Part shown: one piece after another, positions 17,684 to 25,272 of the stretch | Layout of the letters: every line of letters begins with the position of its first letter | How positions within the stretch are numbered: position 1 is the first letter of the stretch | Source: Gemmatimonadota bacterium | GTDB taxonomy: Bacteria > Latescibacterota > UBA2968 > UBA8231 | DNA: 64,000 nt | NCBI GenBank assembly: GCA_018660835.1 | Contig: JABJJN010000103.1 | Coordinates: 92,941 to 156,940, forward strand | Direction of reading: 5' to 3' | Program-made: the position numbers and the translations under genes | Notes under the pieces: generated by a model | Databases searched by the model: none | Told to the model about the DNA's origin: nothing | What the model saw: only the letters and a program-made list of their open reading frames with translations

Positions 17684-20600
17684 ATGAAGCATTCTCTCAG
17701 ATTCCTCCGACTGTCGCTCTGCCTCGCCCTGGCAACAGTGACCGCTGGGGTGGCACAGATTCCGCAGAGGATCTCGTACCAGGCATCCATCAGTGACAAC
17801 TCAGGCGAACCGATCGTTGACGGACAACACGCCCTGTCCCTATCCCTCTTTGATCAGATCTCTGGCGGCACTGCGGTGTGGACCGAGGACCACACGGTGA
17901 CGACGGCAGGCGGCGTCGTATCCCTCGTGCTCGGTGCCTCCACTGCACTCGACCTACCCTTCGACGAGAGTTACTGGCTGGGTGTGGTCGTTGACGGTGG
18001 CGAAGAATTGGCACCGCGTGTTGAACTGACCACCGTTCCCTACGCGATCCGGGCGGCAGGTGTCGTCGACTCATCGATCACGGGCGCTGCGATCGCTTCA
18101 GGGCATGTTGTACGCAGTATTGGTGGTCTTGCGGATGACATCGAACTGGTGGCCGGTGCCGGTATGACCATCACGACGCAGAATCAGATTATGGTGCTTT
18201 CCTCTGCGACGGGTCTTACGAGTGTCAGTTCGGGAAACATTGTCGATGCGACCATCAGCAGCATCGACGTGGCAGATGGGGGGCTCTCCGGTGTCGACAT
18301 CGCCGACAACAGTCTGGGCGCCGTCGATCTGGCGGAGGGCTCAGTCGGCACGAGCGAAGTTGCCGATGGCAGTTTGACTGCCTCTGATATTGCCTCAGGG
18401 CAGGTCGTGAAATCCGTCAATGGCCTGACCGATGCGCTGACGCTGGCGGCTGGCGCGAATATCACGATCACTCCCAGTGGAAATGCCCTGACCATCGCTT
18501 CCACCGGCGGCGGCGGCGGTGGTGGCGGCAGTACGCTCGATGGTGCCTACGATGAGGGCGGTGCTGGCGTGGGCCGCACAATCACCGCGGATGCGGGGGC
18601 CGTCGATATCCAGGGCGCCGGGGGACTGACCGTCGCTGCCGCAGTGGGGGTCGGAACGACGAGTCCACAGAAGCCACTGCATGTCCTTGACGCTACGACG
18701 GCGACTATGCGTCTGGAACGGAGTGCTGGTACGAATTGGGATGTACTGGCCGCTGCAGATGACAAATTCCGTATCGACGAGGCGGCAGGCACGACGTCCC
18801 CTCTCCAGATCGAGTCCGGGGCGCCGACGAATTCGATCTACGTTGCCGCGGACGGTGACGTTGGCATCGGAACGAATGCCCCGACGACGGGACCTCCCGC
18901 CGCGCAACTGCACGTCGTCGGTACCATATTCGCCGAGGGCAATCTGCAGAACTGGGACGGAGCCAATGGCGTGACGGTTACGCCTGCGGGCGTCATCAGT
19001 GCCAGCGGCAACCCACTCACCTTACGCCGTCTCAGCAACGGTGAAGTCAGGATCAGCGACGATATCCGCCTTTCGCCATTTGGTGCGACTGACGCCGTGG
19101 TTATTGAGGCGACCTCCGGGGAGGTTGGCATCGGAACCACCACCCCAGGTGCGAAATTAGAGATCGTGAGCGGCGATGTTCTGATTTCCAACGGTTGGGC
19201 ATATCGCCAGAGAGTCGCTTCGGGGACAGCGACGTATCTGATGGGTGTGGCGGGAGGAGCGGGCACAGAGTACATGGCGCTCGCGATGCCATCACTGACC
19301 GGCGAGATCCGTTTCATCGGAGTTACGGGTTCCGGTGACGAGAAGATGCGCATCGAAGACGATGGCGATGTCGGGATCGGTGTGGCCGCACCGATCGCTC
19401 GACTCGATGTGGCAGGAGCAGGTAATACGTCAGGCACGTCGTCGCTTCGGGTTTTCAACACCAGCGGCGTGAACATGATCCATGCGCGCGATGACGGGGT
19501 GGTCGGAATTGGTTCGTCGGCTCCCGTCGCGGGCCGAAGGCTCACAGTGAAGGGTTTCTCCGACAACAACATGGAGATCGTCCTGGAAAAGCACGACTCG
19601 TCGCACGAACTGGTCGCTATCGGCCAATACAATAATAGTGGTCGAATCCTGATCCGGGACTTCACCAGCAACGCGATGAATCATCTCCTCGATGGTGCCG
19701 ATGGAACCCATTCCGCCATGGCATTCCAGCCGAGCGCCCGATTGGGCATTGGTACCAACACCCCAGACGCAAAGCTCGATGTCGAAGGAGGCGCATTCCT
19801 GGCGCAAGGAACGACAGGTGGGACACCGCTTTCCGGAGCTGGCACTCGTCTGATGTGGATCCCCGCCAAGAGCGCCTTTCGTGCGGGTCTCGTCACGAGC
19901 ACTCAATTTGACGACGCGAATATCGGCGTTGAGTCGAGTGTAGCTGGCGGACGCAACAACATCGGCAGTGGGGAGAAGTCCGCAATCGGCGGTGGAGTTG
20001 GCAATGTGGGCAGTGGCCTGGGCAGTTCGATCGGTGGTGGAAACGGTAACCAGGCGACGACTGATTACTCGACCGTCGCAGGTGGACAGAACAACCAGGC
20101 GATCACGAACACGCACGTTTCAGTCGGCGGTGGCAGTGGGAACACGGCAAGTGGGCAGTACTCTACCGTGGCTGGTGGTCAGACCAACACAGCCAGTGGG
20201 CTCAATTCCTTCGTGGGTGGAGGAGGGAACAACACAGCATTCGTACAGTACGGAACGATCTCGGGTGGAGTTAGCAACCAGGTGCAGTCGGGTGGCAACT
20301 GGGGATCCATTGGTGGTGGATCGAACAATGTCGTCAGCGGCATCAGGGGGACAGTTCCTGGCGGTGAGCAGAACACGGCGGCCGGAGCACGCAGCTTCGC
20401 TGCTGGACTGCGCGCCAAGGCAAACCACGACGGAGCCTTCGTCTGGGGCGACGGCAGCGCCTTCGACTTCGCTTCCACCGTGGCTGACGAATTCTCAGCG
20501 CGAGCCGTGGGCGGCGTCCGCTTCGTCTCCGCCATCGACGGCTCCGGAAACGCCACGGCAGGCGTCACACTCGCCGCAGGTGGTGGCTCGTGGTCATCGA

Positions 20601-20923
20601 TCTCAGACCGCAATATGAAAGCGAACTTCACCCATGTGAACGGCCGCGATGTCCTCGAAGCCTTGAGCGACATCCCTGTTCAAACCTGGAACTACAAGAG
20701 CCAGGCGGTCGACATTCGCCACATAGGCCCCATGGCGCAGGACTTCCACGCCGCCTTTGGCGTCGGTGAGGATAACACTCGCATCACGACGATCGACGCC
20801 GACGGTGTCGCGCTCGCCGCCATTCAGGGACTCTATGAAATCGTGCAGACACAGCAAACGCAGATCGATGCTCTGCAGAAAGCGAATGCGTTGCTGCTTC
20901 AACGATTGGACACGGGTCGATAG
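17684..20923 (+). CDS. Large secreted tail-fibre-like protein with S74 chaperone domain
   Basis: About 1,079 residues with a signal peptide (L-C-L-A-L-A-T-V-T-A-G-V-A-Q). The N-terminal ~130 residues resemble a carrier domain found on such proteins (R-I-S-Y-Q-A, then V-P-Y-A-I-R-A). A long middle region has repeats of V-G-I-G-T-x-x-P type, as in trimeric fibre shafts. Residues about 750-905 contain YadA-head-like repeats (G-G-x-x-N-x-A-S-G, then S-T-V-A-G-G). The last ~105 residues are an S74 intramolecular chaperone (S-D-R-N-M-K-A-N-F, then I-G-P-M-A-Q-D-F), which trimerises fibres and cleaves itself off, followed by a short coiled coil. Surface adhesin or fibre is inferred. No phage genes surround it. 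ATG 17684 has GGAG upstream. Confidence 0.85.
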   Translation: MKHSLRFLRLSLCLALATVTAGVAQIPQRISYQASISDNSGEPIVDGQHALSLSLFDQISGGTAVWTEDHTVTTAGGVVSLVLGASTALDLPFDESYWLGVVVDGGEELAPRVELTTVPYAIRAAGVVDSSITGAAIASGHVVRSIGGLADDIELVAGAGMTITTQNQIMVLSSATGLTSVSSGNIVDATISSIDVADGGLSGVDIADNSLGAVDLAEGSVGTSEVADGSLTASDIASGQVVKSVNGLTDALTLAAGANITITPSGNALTIASTGGGGGGGGSTLDGAYDEGGAGVGRTITADAGAVDIQGAGGLTVAAAVGVGTTSPQKPLHVLDATTATMRLERSAGTNWDVLAAADDKFRIDEAAGTTSPLQIESGAPTNSIYVAADGDVGIGTNAPTTGPPAAQLHVVGTIFAEGNLQNWDGANGVTVTPAGVISASGNPLTLRRLSNGEVRISDDIRLSPFGATDAVVIEATSGEVGIGTTTPGAKLEIVSGDVLISNGWAYRQRVASGTATYLMGVAGGAGTEYMALAMPSLTGEIRFIGVTGSGDEKMRIEDDGDVGIGVAAPIARLDVAGAGNTSGTSSLRVFNTSGVNMIHARDDGVVGIGSSAPVAGRRLTVKGFSDNNMEIVLEKHDSSHELVAIGQYNNSGRILIRDFTSNAMNHLLDGADGTHSAMAFQPSARLGIGTNTPDAKLDVEGGAFLAQGTTGGTPLSGAGTRLMWIPAKSAFRAGLVTSTQFDDANIGVESSVAGGRNNIGSGEKSAIGGGVGNVGSGLGSSIGGGNGNQATTDYSTVAGGQNNQAITNTHVSVGGGSGNTASGQYSTVAGGQTNTASGLNSFVGGGGNNTAFVQYGTISGGVSNQVQSGGNWGSIGGGSNNVVSGIRGTVPGGEQNTAAGARSFAAGLRAKANHDGAFVWGDGSAFDFASTVADEFSARAVGGVRFVSAIDGSGNATAGVTLAAGGGSWSSISDRNMKANFTHVNGRDVLEALSDIPVQTWNYKSQAVDIRHIGPMAQDFHAAFGVGEDNTRITTIDADGVALAAIQGLYEIVQTQQTQIDALQKANALLLQRLDTGR

Positions 20924-20932
20924 GTCTGATCT

Positions 20933-22417
20933 ATGAATCCTTCGCGTCGTCTGTCGCTCTTTCTACTGATGAGCATTTGCTGCGCCGCTTCGGCAGTCTG
21001 GCCACAGTCACAGAGAGTCCTCATACCGGCGGGCACGGGAATCAGCACCGACTCTGCCGTCACCATCATATCGACGATCGGTGAGCCGTTGATCGGCGTT
21101 CAGGGCGGTGCTCAACTTCAGGGGATCGGTTTCTGGGGAGTGTCGGCAGGCGGCAACATCGTGCTACCACCGATCCTGTCAGTCGACACCGAAAGCCTCG
21201 ACTTCGGTCTCGGTTCGCTGGGCGATGAGAGTGTGGTGGCTATCGCCATCAGCAACAACGGTGGGCAGCAACTCGTCATCACCGGACTGACGGCGAATCT
21301 CGACCAGATCTCCACCGGCGTGGATACACTGCGTATCGGCGGAGGCGACACGAGCAGTATCGACATACGGCTCGAACGTGATCACATCGGTCGTCTCATG
21401 GGCCTTCTGCAGCTGCGCAGCAATGACCCTTCCCAACCAGCCTTTGAGATCGCTCTTGCGGGCACGACGGGTTGGGCACGGGGGCCACGAATCGCCGTCG
21501 AGGGTCCCGTGCTACTTGGAGCCACCAGTATCGGCGACACCAGTATCCACGAGGTCCGGATCACCAATCTCGGCGATGCCTCATTGAGCCTCGACGCTGT
21601 GGCGAGTGGGAACGGGTTCCGTGCTGTCACGAGCGGCCTGACCCTGACAGCGGGGGCCAGTGGACAGGTCATCATCACCTACACGCCAGGCGGAGAAGGA
21701 TCGGCGCTGGGGCTGCTTACTTTGACATCCAATGACCCCGATCGTCCGCGCGTGGAGCTGGAGCTGCAGGCCTTTGGCGGTGACATGAACTCACCATTGC
21801 TGCTCGACTTTATTGTCGGGCCCGGAGATCAGGGCTTACGCACGCTGGGCAATGTTGTGGCGGGTCTACAACATACGATCGAGTTGGTGCTCGTTGATGC
21901 GCAGCCCCTTCGCGGTTGGTCTGCGCAGCTGACATTCGACCCTGCTGCGGTAGGCTACGTGCCTGGCAGTTTCGAAACAAGTGACTTTCTCGCGGGTCTC
22001 GTTCCCCTCACGATTGAGTTGCCCGGTCAACTTACGGTGGGGGGGACGGCGTTGAGTGACGATGCAGGAGCAAGTGGCCCCGCCACACTCGGCACCGTTC
22101 GATTCCGCATTCTTGAGGGCTTCGACTCTCAGACCGAGATCGTGTTGACGGAGGTGGTTTTCGATCGATTGAACATGGAGGACGAGGTCCACACCACCTC
22201 CTCTCCCATTGTACTGCGCAGCGACGCCATCGAACTGGAACTACCCGGAGATTTTGACGGATCAGCCCATGTGAATTTTGACGACTTCTTCCTCTTTATC
22301 GGTGCCTTCGCCACGGCCGAGGCACAGTTCGATCTGAATGGAGATGGCTTCGTCAATTTCCGGGATTTCTTCCTCTTCGCCGATTTCTTTGGCCTCGCCG
22401 TATTGATCAGCCTGTGA
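20933..22417 (+). CDS. Secreted anchor-D/cohesin-like/dockerin-like protein
   Basis: A 494-residue exported protein with a signal peptide (ending A-V-W-P-Q-S). Two ASH/choice-of-anchor-D-like beta domains occupy about residues 75-280, each with L-x-F-G or V-R-I-T-N-L-G-D and S-N-D-P. About residues 285-435 look cohesin-like (a G-W-S-A-Q-L-T-F-D-P-A segment and a late E-V-V-F). The C-terminus has two dockerin-type calcium loops: D-F-D-G-S-A-H-V-N-F-D-D, and D-L-N-G-D-G-F-V-N-F-R-D. The first loop is less canonical. It starts 9 nt after the fibre gene stop, so the two are probably co-expressed. A role in surface complex assembly is inferred. Confidence 0.78.
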   Translation: MNPSRRLSLFLLMSICCAASAVWPQSQRVLIPAGTGISTDSAVTIISTIGEPLIGVQGGAQLQGIGFWGVSAGGNIVLPPILSVDTESLDFGLGSLGDESVVAIAISNNGGQQLVITGLTANLDQISTGVDTLRIGGGDTSSIDIRLERDHIGRLMGLLQLRSNDPSQPAFEIALAGTTGWARGPRIAVEGPVLLGATSIGDTSIHEVRITNLGDASLSLDAVASGNGFRAVTSGLTLTAGASGQVIITYTPGGEGSALGLLTLTSNDPDRPRVELELQAFGGDMNSPLLLDFIVGPGDQGLRTLGNVVAGLQHTIELVLVDAQPLRGWSAQLTFDPAAVGYVPGSFETSDFLAGLVPLTIELPGQLTVGGTALSDDAGASGPATLGTVRFRILEGFDSQTEIVLTEVVFDRLNMEDEVHTTSSPIVLRSDAIELELPGDFDGSAHVNFDDFFLFIGAFATAEAQFDLNGDGFVNFRDFFLFADFFGLAVLISL

Positions 22418-22450
22418 GCGCGTTATAATGGAATCTTCTGCTACGCGCTC
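22403..22450 (+). promoter_or_regulatory. TATAAT box inside an inverted repeat before PhyH protein 2
   Basis: A perfect TATAAT (22424-22429) lies 15 bp after TTGATC (22403-22408). It sits in the loop of an 8-bp inverted repeat (GAGCGCGT at 22416-22423, ACGCGCTC at 22443-22450) that begins inside the preceding stop codon. It may be a promoter flanked by an operator, or the hairpin may simply end the upstream transcript. The -35 spacing is short, so this is tentative. Confidence 0.35.
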
Positions 22451-22464
22451 TATATTTGCCCCCC

Positions 22465-23622
22465 ATGAACCCATCGAGACAGACCAACGCGCGGCACCCA
22501 GATAGCTCTGGGAGCCGCCTGAACGATCTGCTGCATCCGCATGTGTTGGCCGCCTTCGACCGCGCGATCTTTGAGCGGGACGGCTATTGGGTCTGGGAAG
22601 GGATCCTGACCGACGCCGGTCGCCGACAGTGGACGGCGAGCCTGCAGAATCTCCAGGCTATGAACGACAGCATCGTCGCCGGCAGTGACTGGTTGCAGGT
22701 CGACTTCGCAGGTCGGGGTCTGACCGCACCGGATCCCGCGAAGGTGACGCCCGATGCACTCGAGGCGTATCTGGGTGGCTCGGAGCAGATGCAATTTCAG
22801 ACACCGGGTCTGCGTGACTACATGTACGATCACGGTCTCTTCGACGCGTCACTCGCGACCCAGACTCTGGCATCGCAGGGCATTGCATGGCAGGGGATGA
22901 TGCCTGAGTATTTCCCCCTCGCTTACGACGATTTCATTCTCGATATCGCCACAAGTCATCCGCAGATGATGGAACTGTTTGGCAGAATACTGGGCCCACG
23001 TTTTCTGATCGATCATGTGTTGATGCTGAATCGCATTCCCGGTTCAAGTGGGCGTCGATGGCACGGCCACCCGTATCGTCAGGGCCAACATGAGACCGAA
23101 GACCCTGCACAGGGCGGTCGCGTCGCGTCGCCTGAGTTCCTACCGCGCCAGTGTGTGCGGACCTTGTGTTTTCCCGAAGGCATGAGCGAGCACGACGGCG
23201 GTGGCGAATTCTCAGTGGTAGCGGGAGCACACTTGTATCGCACACCCTATCTGTGGGACACCAGGCGCACCGAATACGATGAGCAATTCGAGGCAGGTTG
23301 GATGCGGGACAAGAATCACCCCGTCACGGGTGAGCCATTGCGCATCAAACGGCTGGAGCTGCCACCTGGCAGCATGGTCTCCTTCGTCCATCACATGCCC
23401 CACCACGCCGGTCATCGGGACATGGATGCAGAGACTCGCTGGGGGCTGCTAATGGCATACCGCACCCCGGATCCTACAGAGAGATCAAGCCAGTCATCGA
23501 CACAGGCATCCTCCCACTGGAATGAGGGTACCCCCGCACACTGGGCTCAACGCATGGAAGATGCAGGTACACTCACAGCCGCCATGCGTCGGGTCTTTGA
23601 GGCGGATGCTGCAGTGGCCTAG
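22465..23622 (+). CDS. PhyH-like dioxygenase family protein 2
   Basis: About 385 residues, longer than typical PhyH proteins. The body has a PhyH-like layout: an F-E-R-D-G-Y-W-V-W opening, a mid-protein W-H-G-H at about residue 198-201 where H-x-D is normally found, F-S-V-V-A-G-A-H, then a distal histidine cluster H-H-M-P-H-H-A-G-H-R. The replacement of H-x-D by H-G-H makes metal binding uncertain. TTG 22456 is also possible, but ATG 22465 is chosen; no strong ribosome-binding site is visible. Its stop overlaps the end of the convergent PhyH gene 3 by 4 bp. Confidence 0.72.
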   Translation: MNPSRQTNARHPDSSGSRLNDLLHPHVLAAFDRAIFERDGYWVWEGILTDAGRRQWTASLQNLQAMNDSIVAGSDWLQVDFAGRGLTAPDPAKVTPDALEAYLGGSEQMQFQTPGLRDYMYDHGLFDASLATQTLASQGIAWQGMMPEYFPLAYDDFILDIATSHPQMMELFGRILGPRFLIDHVLMLNRIPGSSGRRWHGHPYRQGQHETEDPAQGGRVASPEFLPRQCVRTLCFPEGMSEHDGGGEFSVVAGAHLYRTPYLWDTRRTEYDEQFEAGWMRDKNHPVTGEPLRIKRLELPPGSMVSFVHHMPHHAGHRDMDAETRWGLLMAYRTPDPTERSSQSSTQASSHWNEGTPAHWAQRMEDAGTLTAAMRRVFEADAAVA

Positions 23623-24374
23623 TGGGTCGGCGTAAAGCGACTCACTCCATCAAAGGAGACACGCAGACGCGGATTGTCTTCGTAGGGCCAGGGATTGAAA
23701 GACTGTGGGATGTAGTGCCCAGCCCAGCTGTGACGGAAGCTGCCCTCTTGCATAATTGGGCCACCGCGATGGATCAAGCGGCCGTCGAAGAACACGATAT
23801 CACCCTTGTTGGCCTCCACGGCGAGTTCCGGCATTTGATTGCGCTCAAACAACGCATCGAAGGCATCATCGTGTTGCCAGCCTTGCCAAGGACCCGGATT
23901 GCCACTTGCATCCTCACGAAAATCAACCTTCTGCAGCAATGGGCCTTTGTGCGATCCAACCTGGATGTGGATACTGCCATTCCATGCACCGACAGGCTGC
24001 AAAGCAACCCAGGCTGACACGCAACCTGGCAGATAATAAGCATCCTGATGACGCCGCTGCCGGGAACCGGTGTAGAAGTACATGCTCTGCACACCATCCG
24101 CTTCGTCGTCGAGAAGTGTGCGCAGTGGCTGACGCAGACGGGGATCCGTCATCCACGCGAGCCCGAGAGGGTGATGGCAGTTGCGGGTGATAAGACGACT
24201 CCAGTCATCGGCGGCACGAGGAGCAAAACCTTCGACACTTGTGCGCCCCGCTTGTAGATCCAGCATGTAGTTGGTGAAGTGATCACACTCAGCCGGCGTG
24301 AATCCACCTTCAACGATGGTGTATCCGTCGCGTTCGAAATCGTTCAACTGACTCGGCGTGAGTTCCAGTGTCAT
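23619..24374 (-). CDS. Phytanoyl-CoA dioxygenase (PhyH) family protein 3
   Basis: A 251-residue PhyH enzyme with an intact H-x-D (His109-Gln-Asp111 in R-R-H-Q-D-A-Y) and a distal H-R-G-G (F-D-G-R-L-I-H-R-G-G) about 95 residues later, giving the Fe(II) 2-His-1-carboxylate facial triad. V-G-S-H-K-G is the usual turn before the C-terminal strands. A 72-residue upstream extension of the frame runs antisense to the next gene and is rejected; ATG 24372-24374 has AAAGG a little upstream. It is divergent from the spermidine-synthase-like gene. Substrate is unknown. Confidence 0.85.
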   Translation of the reverse strand: MTLELTPSQLNDFERDGYTIVEGGFTPAECDHFTNYMLDLQAGRTSVEGFAPRAADDWSRLITRNCHHPLGLAWMTDPRLRQPLRTLLDDEADGVQSMYFYTGSRQRRHQDAYYLPGCVSAWVALQPVGAWNGSIHIQVGSHKGPLLQKVDFREDASGNPGPWQGWQHDDAFDALFERNQMPELAVEANKGDIVFFDGRLIHRGGPIMQEGSFRHSWAGHYIPQSFNPWPYEDNPRLRVSFDGVSRFTPTH

Positions 24375-24480
24375 AAGTGCAACCTTTAGAAATGTGGAAG
24401 TCAGGAATCTCGGATGGCACGTATCAAATGAGATCCAACAATCGCCAGATGACCTTCGAATCTGGGATGTATACCATCCA

Positions 24481-25173
24481 ATGAATGCCTGGAAGCTCCT
24501 GGGGCAAACCCGCACCCCGGACGGCAGTGACATGAGCCTGACCGTGCGCGATGGTGAATACGTCATCCGGGTGAATGGAAATACGCTCATGTCGAGTCGG
24601 GTCCACGGCTCAGAGGAAACCCTCGCTGAGGCCGCCTGCGGTCACCTCACAGCAAAGGGCGGATCTCGACGACCGGAGAATCCACAGGTCCTGGTAGGTG
24701 GCCTCGGGATGGGCTTCACTCTGCGGGCGACACTGGACCTGTTGCCAGCGACGGCGACTGTGATCGTCTCTGAACTCGTGCCTGCCGTCGTCGAGTGGAA
24801 CCAGGGGCCCCTGGGGCATCTCGCCGGACAGCCATTACAGGATCGTCGTGTGCAGGTGAAGATGGAAGACGTCGGCACCACACTGCGCAGCAACCCCGAT
24901 CACTTCGATGCGATCCTGCTGGATGTCGACAATGGGCCTACGGCCTTTACGACAGATTCCAATCACGACCTCTACGACAACACCGGCGTCGCAGCCGCCT
25001 ATGCAGCTTTGAGAAACTCAGGAACCCTCGCTGTGTGGTCAGCCTGGGAGGATCGAAAATTCGAACACCGCTTGCACTTCCATGGATTTACCACTTCGAC
25101 AAAAAGTGCTCGCGCCCGAGCCAACAAGGGCGGCATGCGCCACACGATCTTCGTGGGCGAGAAGACGAGCTGA
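24481..25173 (+). CDS. Spermidine-synthase-like SAM-binding protein
   Basis: A 230-residue Rossmann-fold protein related to spermidine synthases: V-L-V-G-G-L-G-M-G-F-T-L-R corresponds to the G-G-G-x-G binding loop, S-E-L-V-P to the acidic residue binding SAM ribose, and A-I-L-L-D-V-D-N-G to the D-x-x-D region near the active site. Bacterial homologues of this short type often lack polyamine activity, so the reaction is open. The frame extends to 24358 antisense to PhyH 3, but ATG 24481 begins the conserved part. The S-E-E-T-L-A-E-A-A-C segment is typical of this subfamily. It sits between PhyH genes. Confidence 0.75.
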   Translation: MNAWKLLGQTRTPDGSDMSLTVRDGEYVIRVNGNTLMSSRVHGSEETLAEAACGHLTAKGGSRRPENPQVLVGGLGMGFTLRATLDLLPATATVIVSELVPAVVEWNQGPLGHLAGQPLQDRRVQVKMEDVGTTLRSNPDHFDAILLDVDNGPTAFTTDSNHDLYDNTGVAAAYAALRNSGTLAVWSAWEDRKFEHRLHFHGFTTSTKSARARANKGGMRHTIFVGEKTS

Positions 25174-25226
25174 TTGTCCCCGGGTTTGCCCGGCCCGGCG
25201 TGCCGAACCATTTTGGTTCCCCCAAA

Positions 25227-25251
25227 CGACAAGTCACGACGACAAGTCACG
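25227..25251 (+). repeat. Two-copy direct repeat upstream of tandem PhyH gene
   Basis: The 12-nt sequence CGACAAGTCACG occurs twice, one base apart, 22 nt before the ATG at 25273. A small hairpin (GAACCA-TTT-TGGTTC, 25205-25219) lies just before. The pair may be an operator or chance duplication in a 99-bp intergenic gap. Confidence 0.4.
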
Positions 25252-25272
25252 CCCCCCATGCAATGAGGACTC

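Noticed and set aside
19930..20400. Repetitive stretch that could suggest a CRISPR array
   Set aside because: The repeats are imperfect, in frame and encode YadA-head-like Gly-Gly-x-x-Asn motifs within a large protein.
17684..20923. Prophage tail region
   Set aside because: Despite the S74 chaperone, the protein has a signal peptide and its neighbours are secreted proteins; no other phage genes are present.
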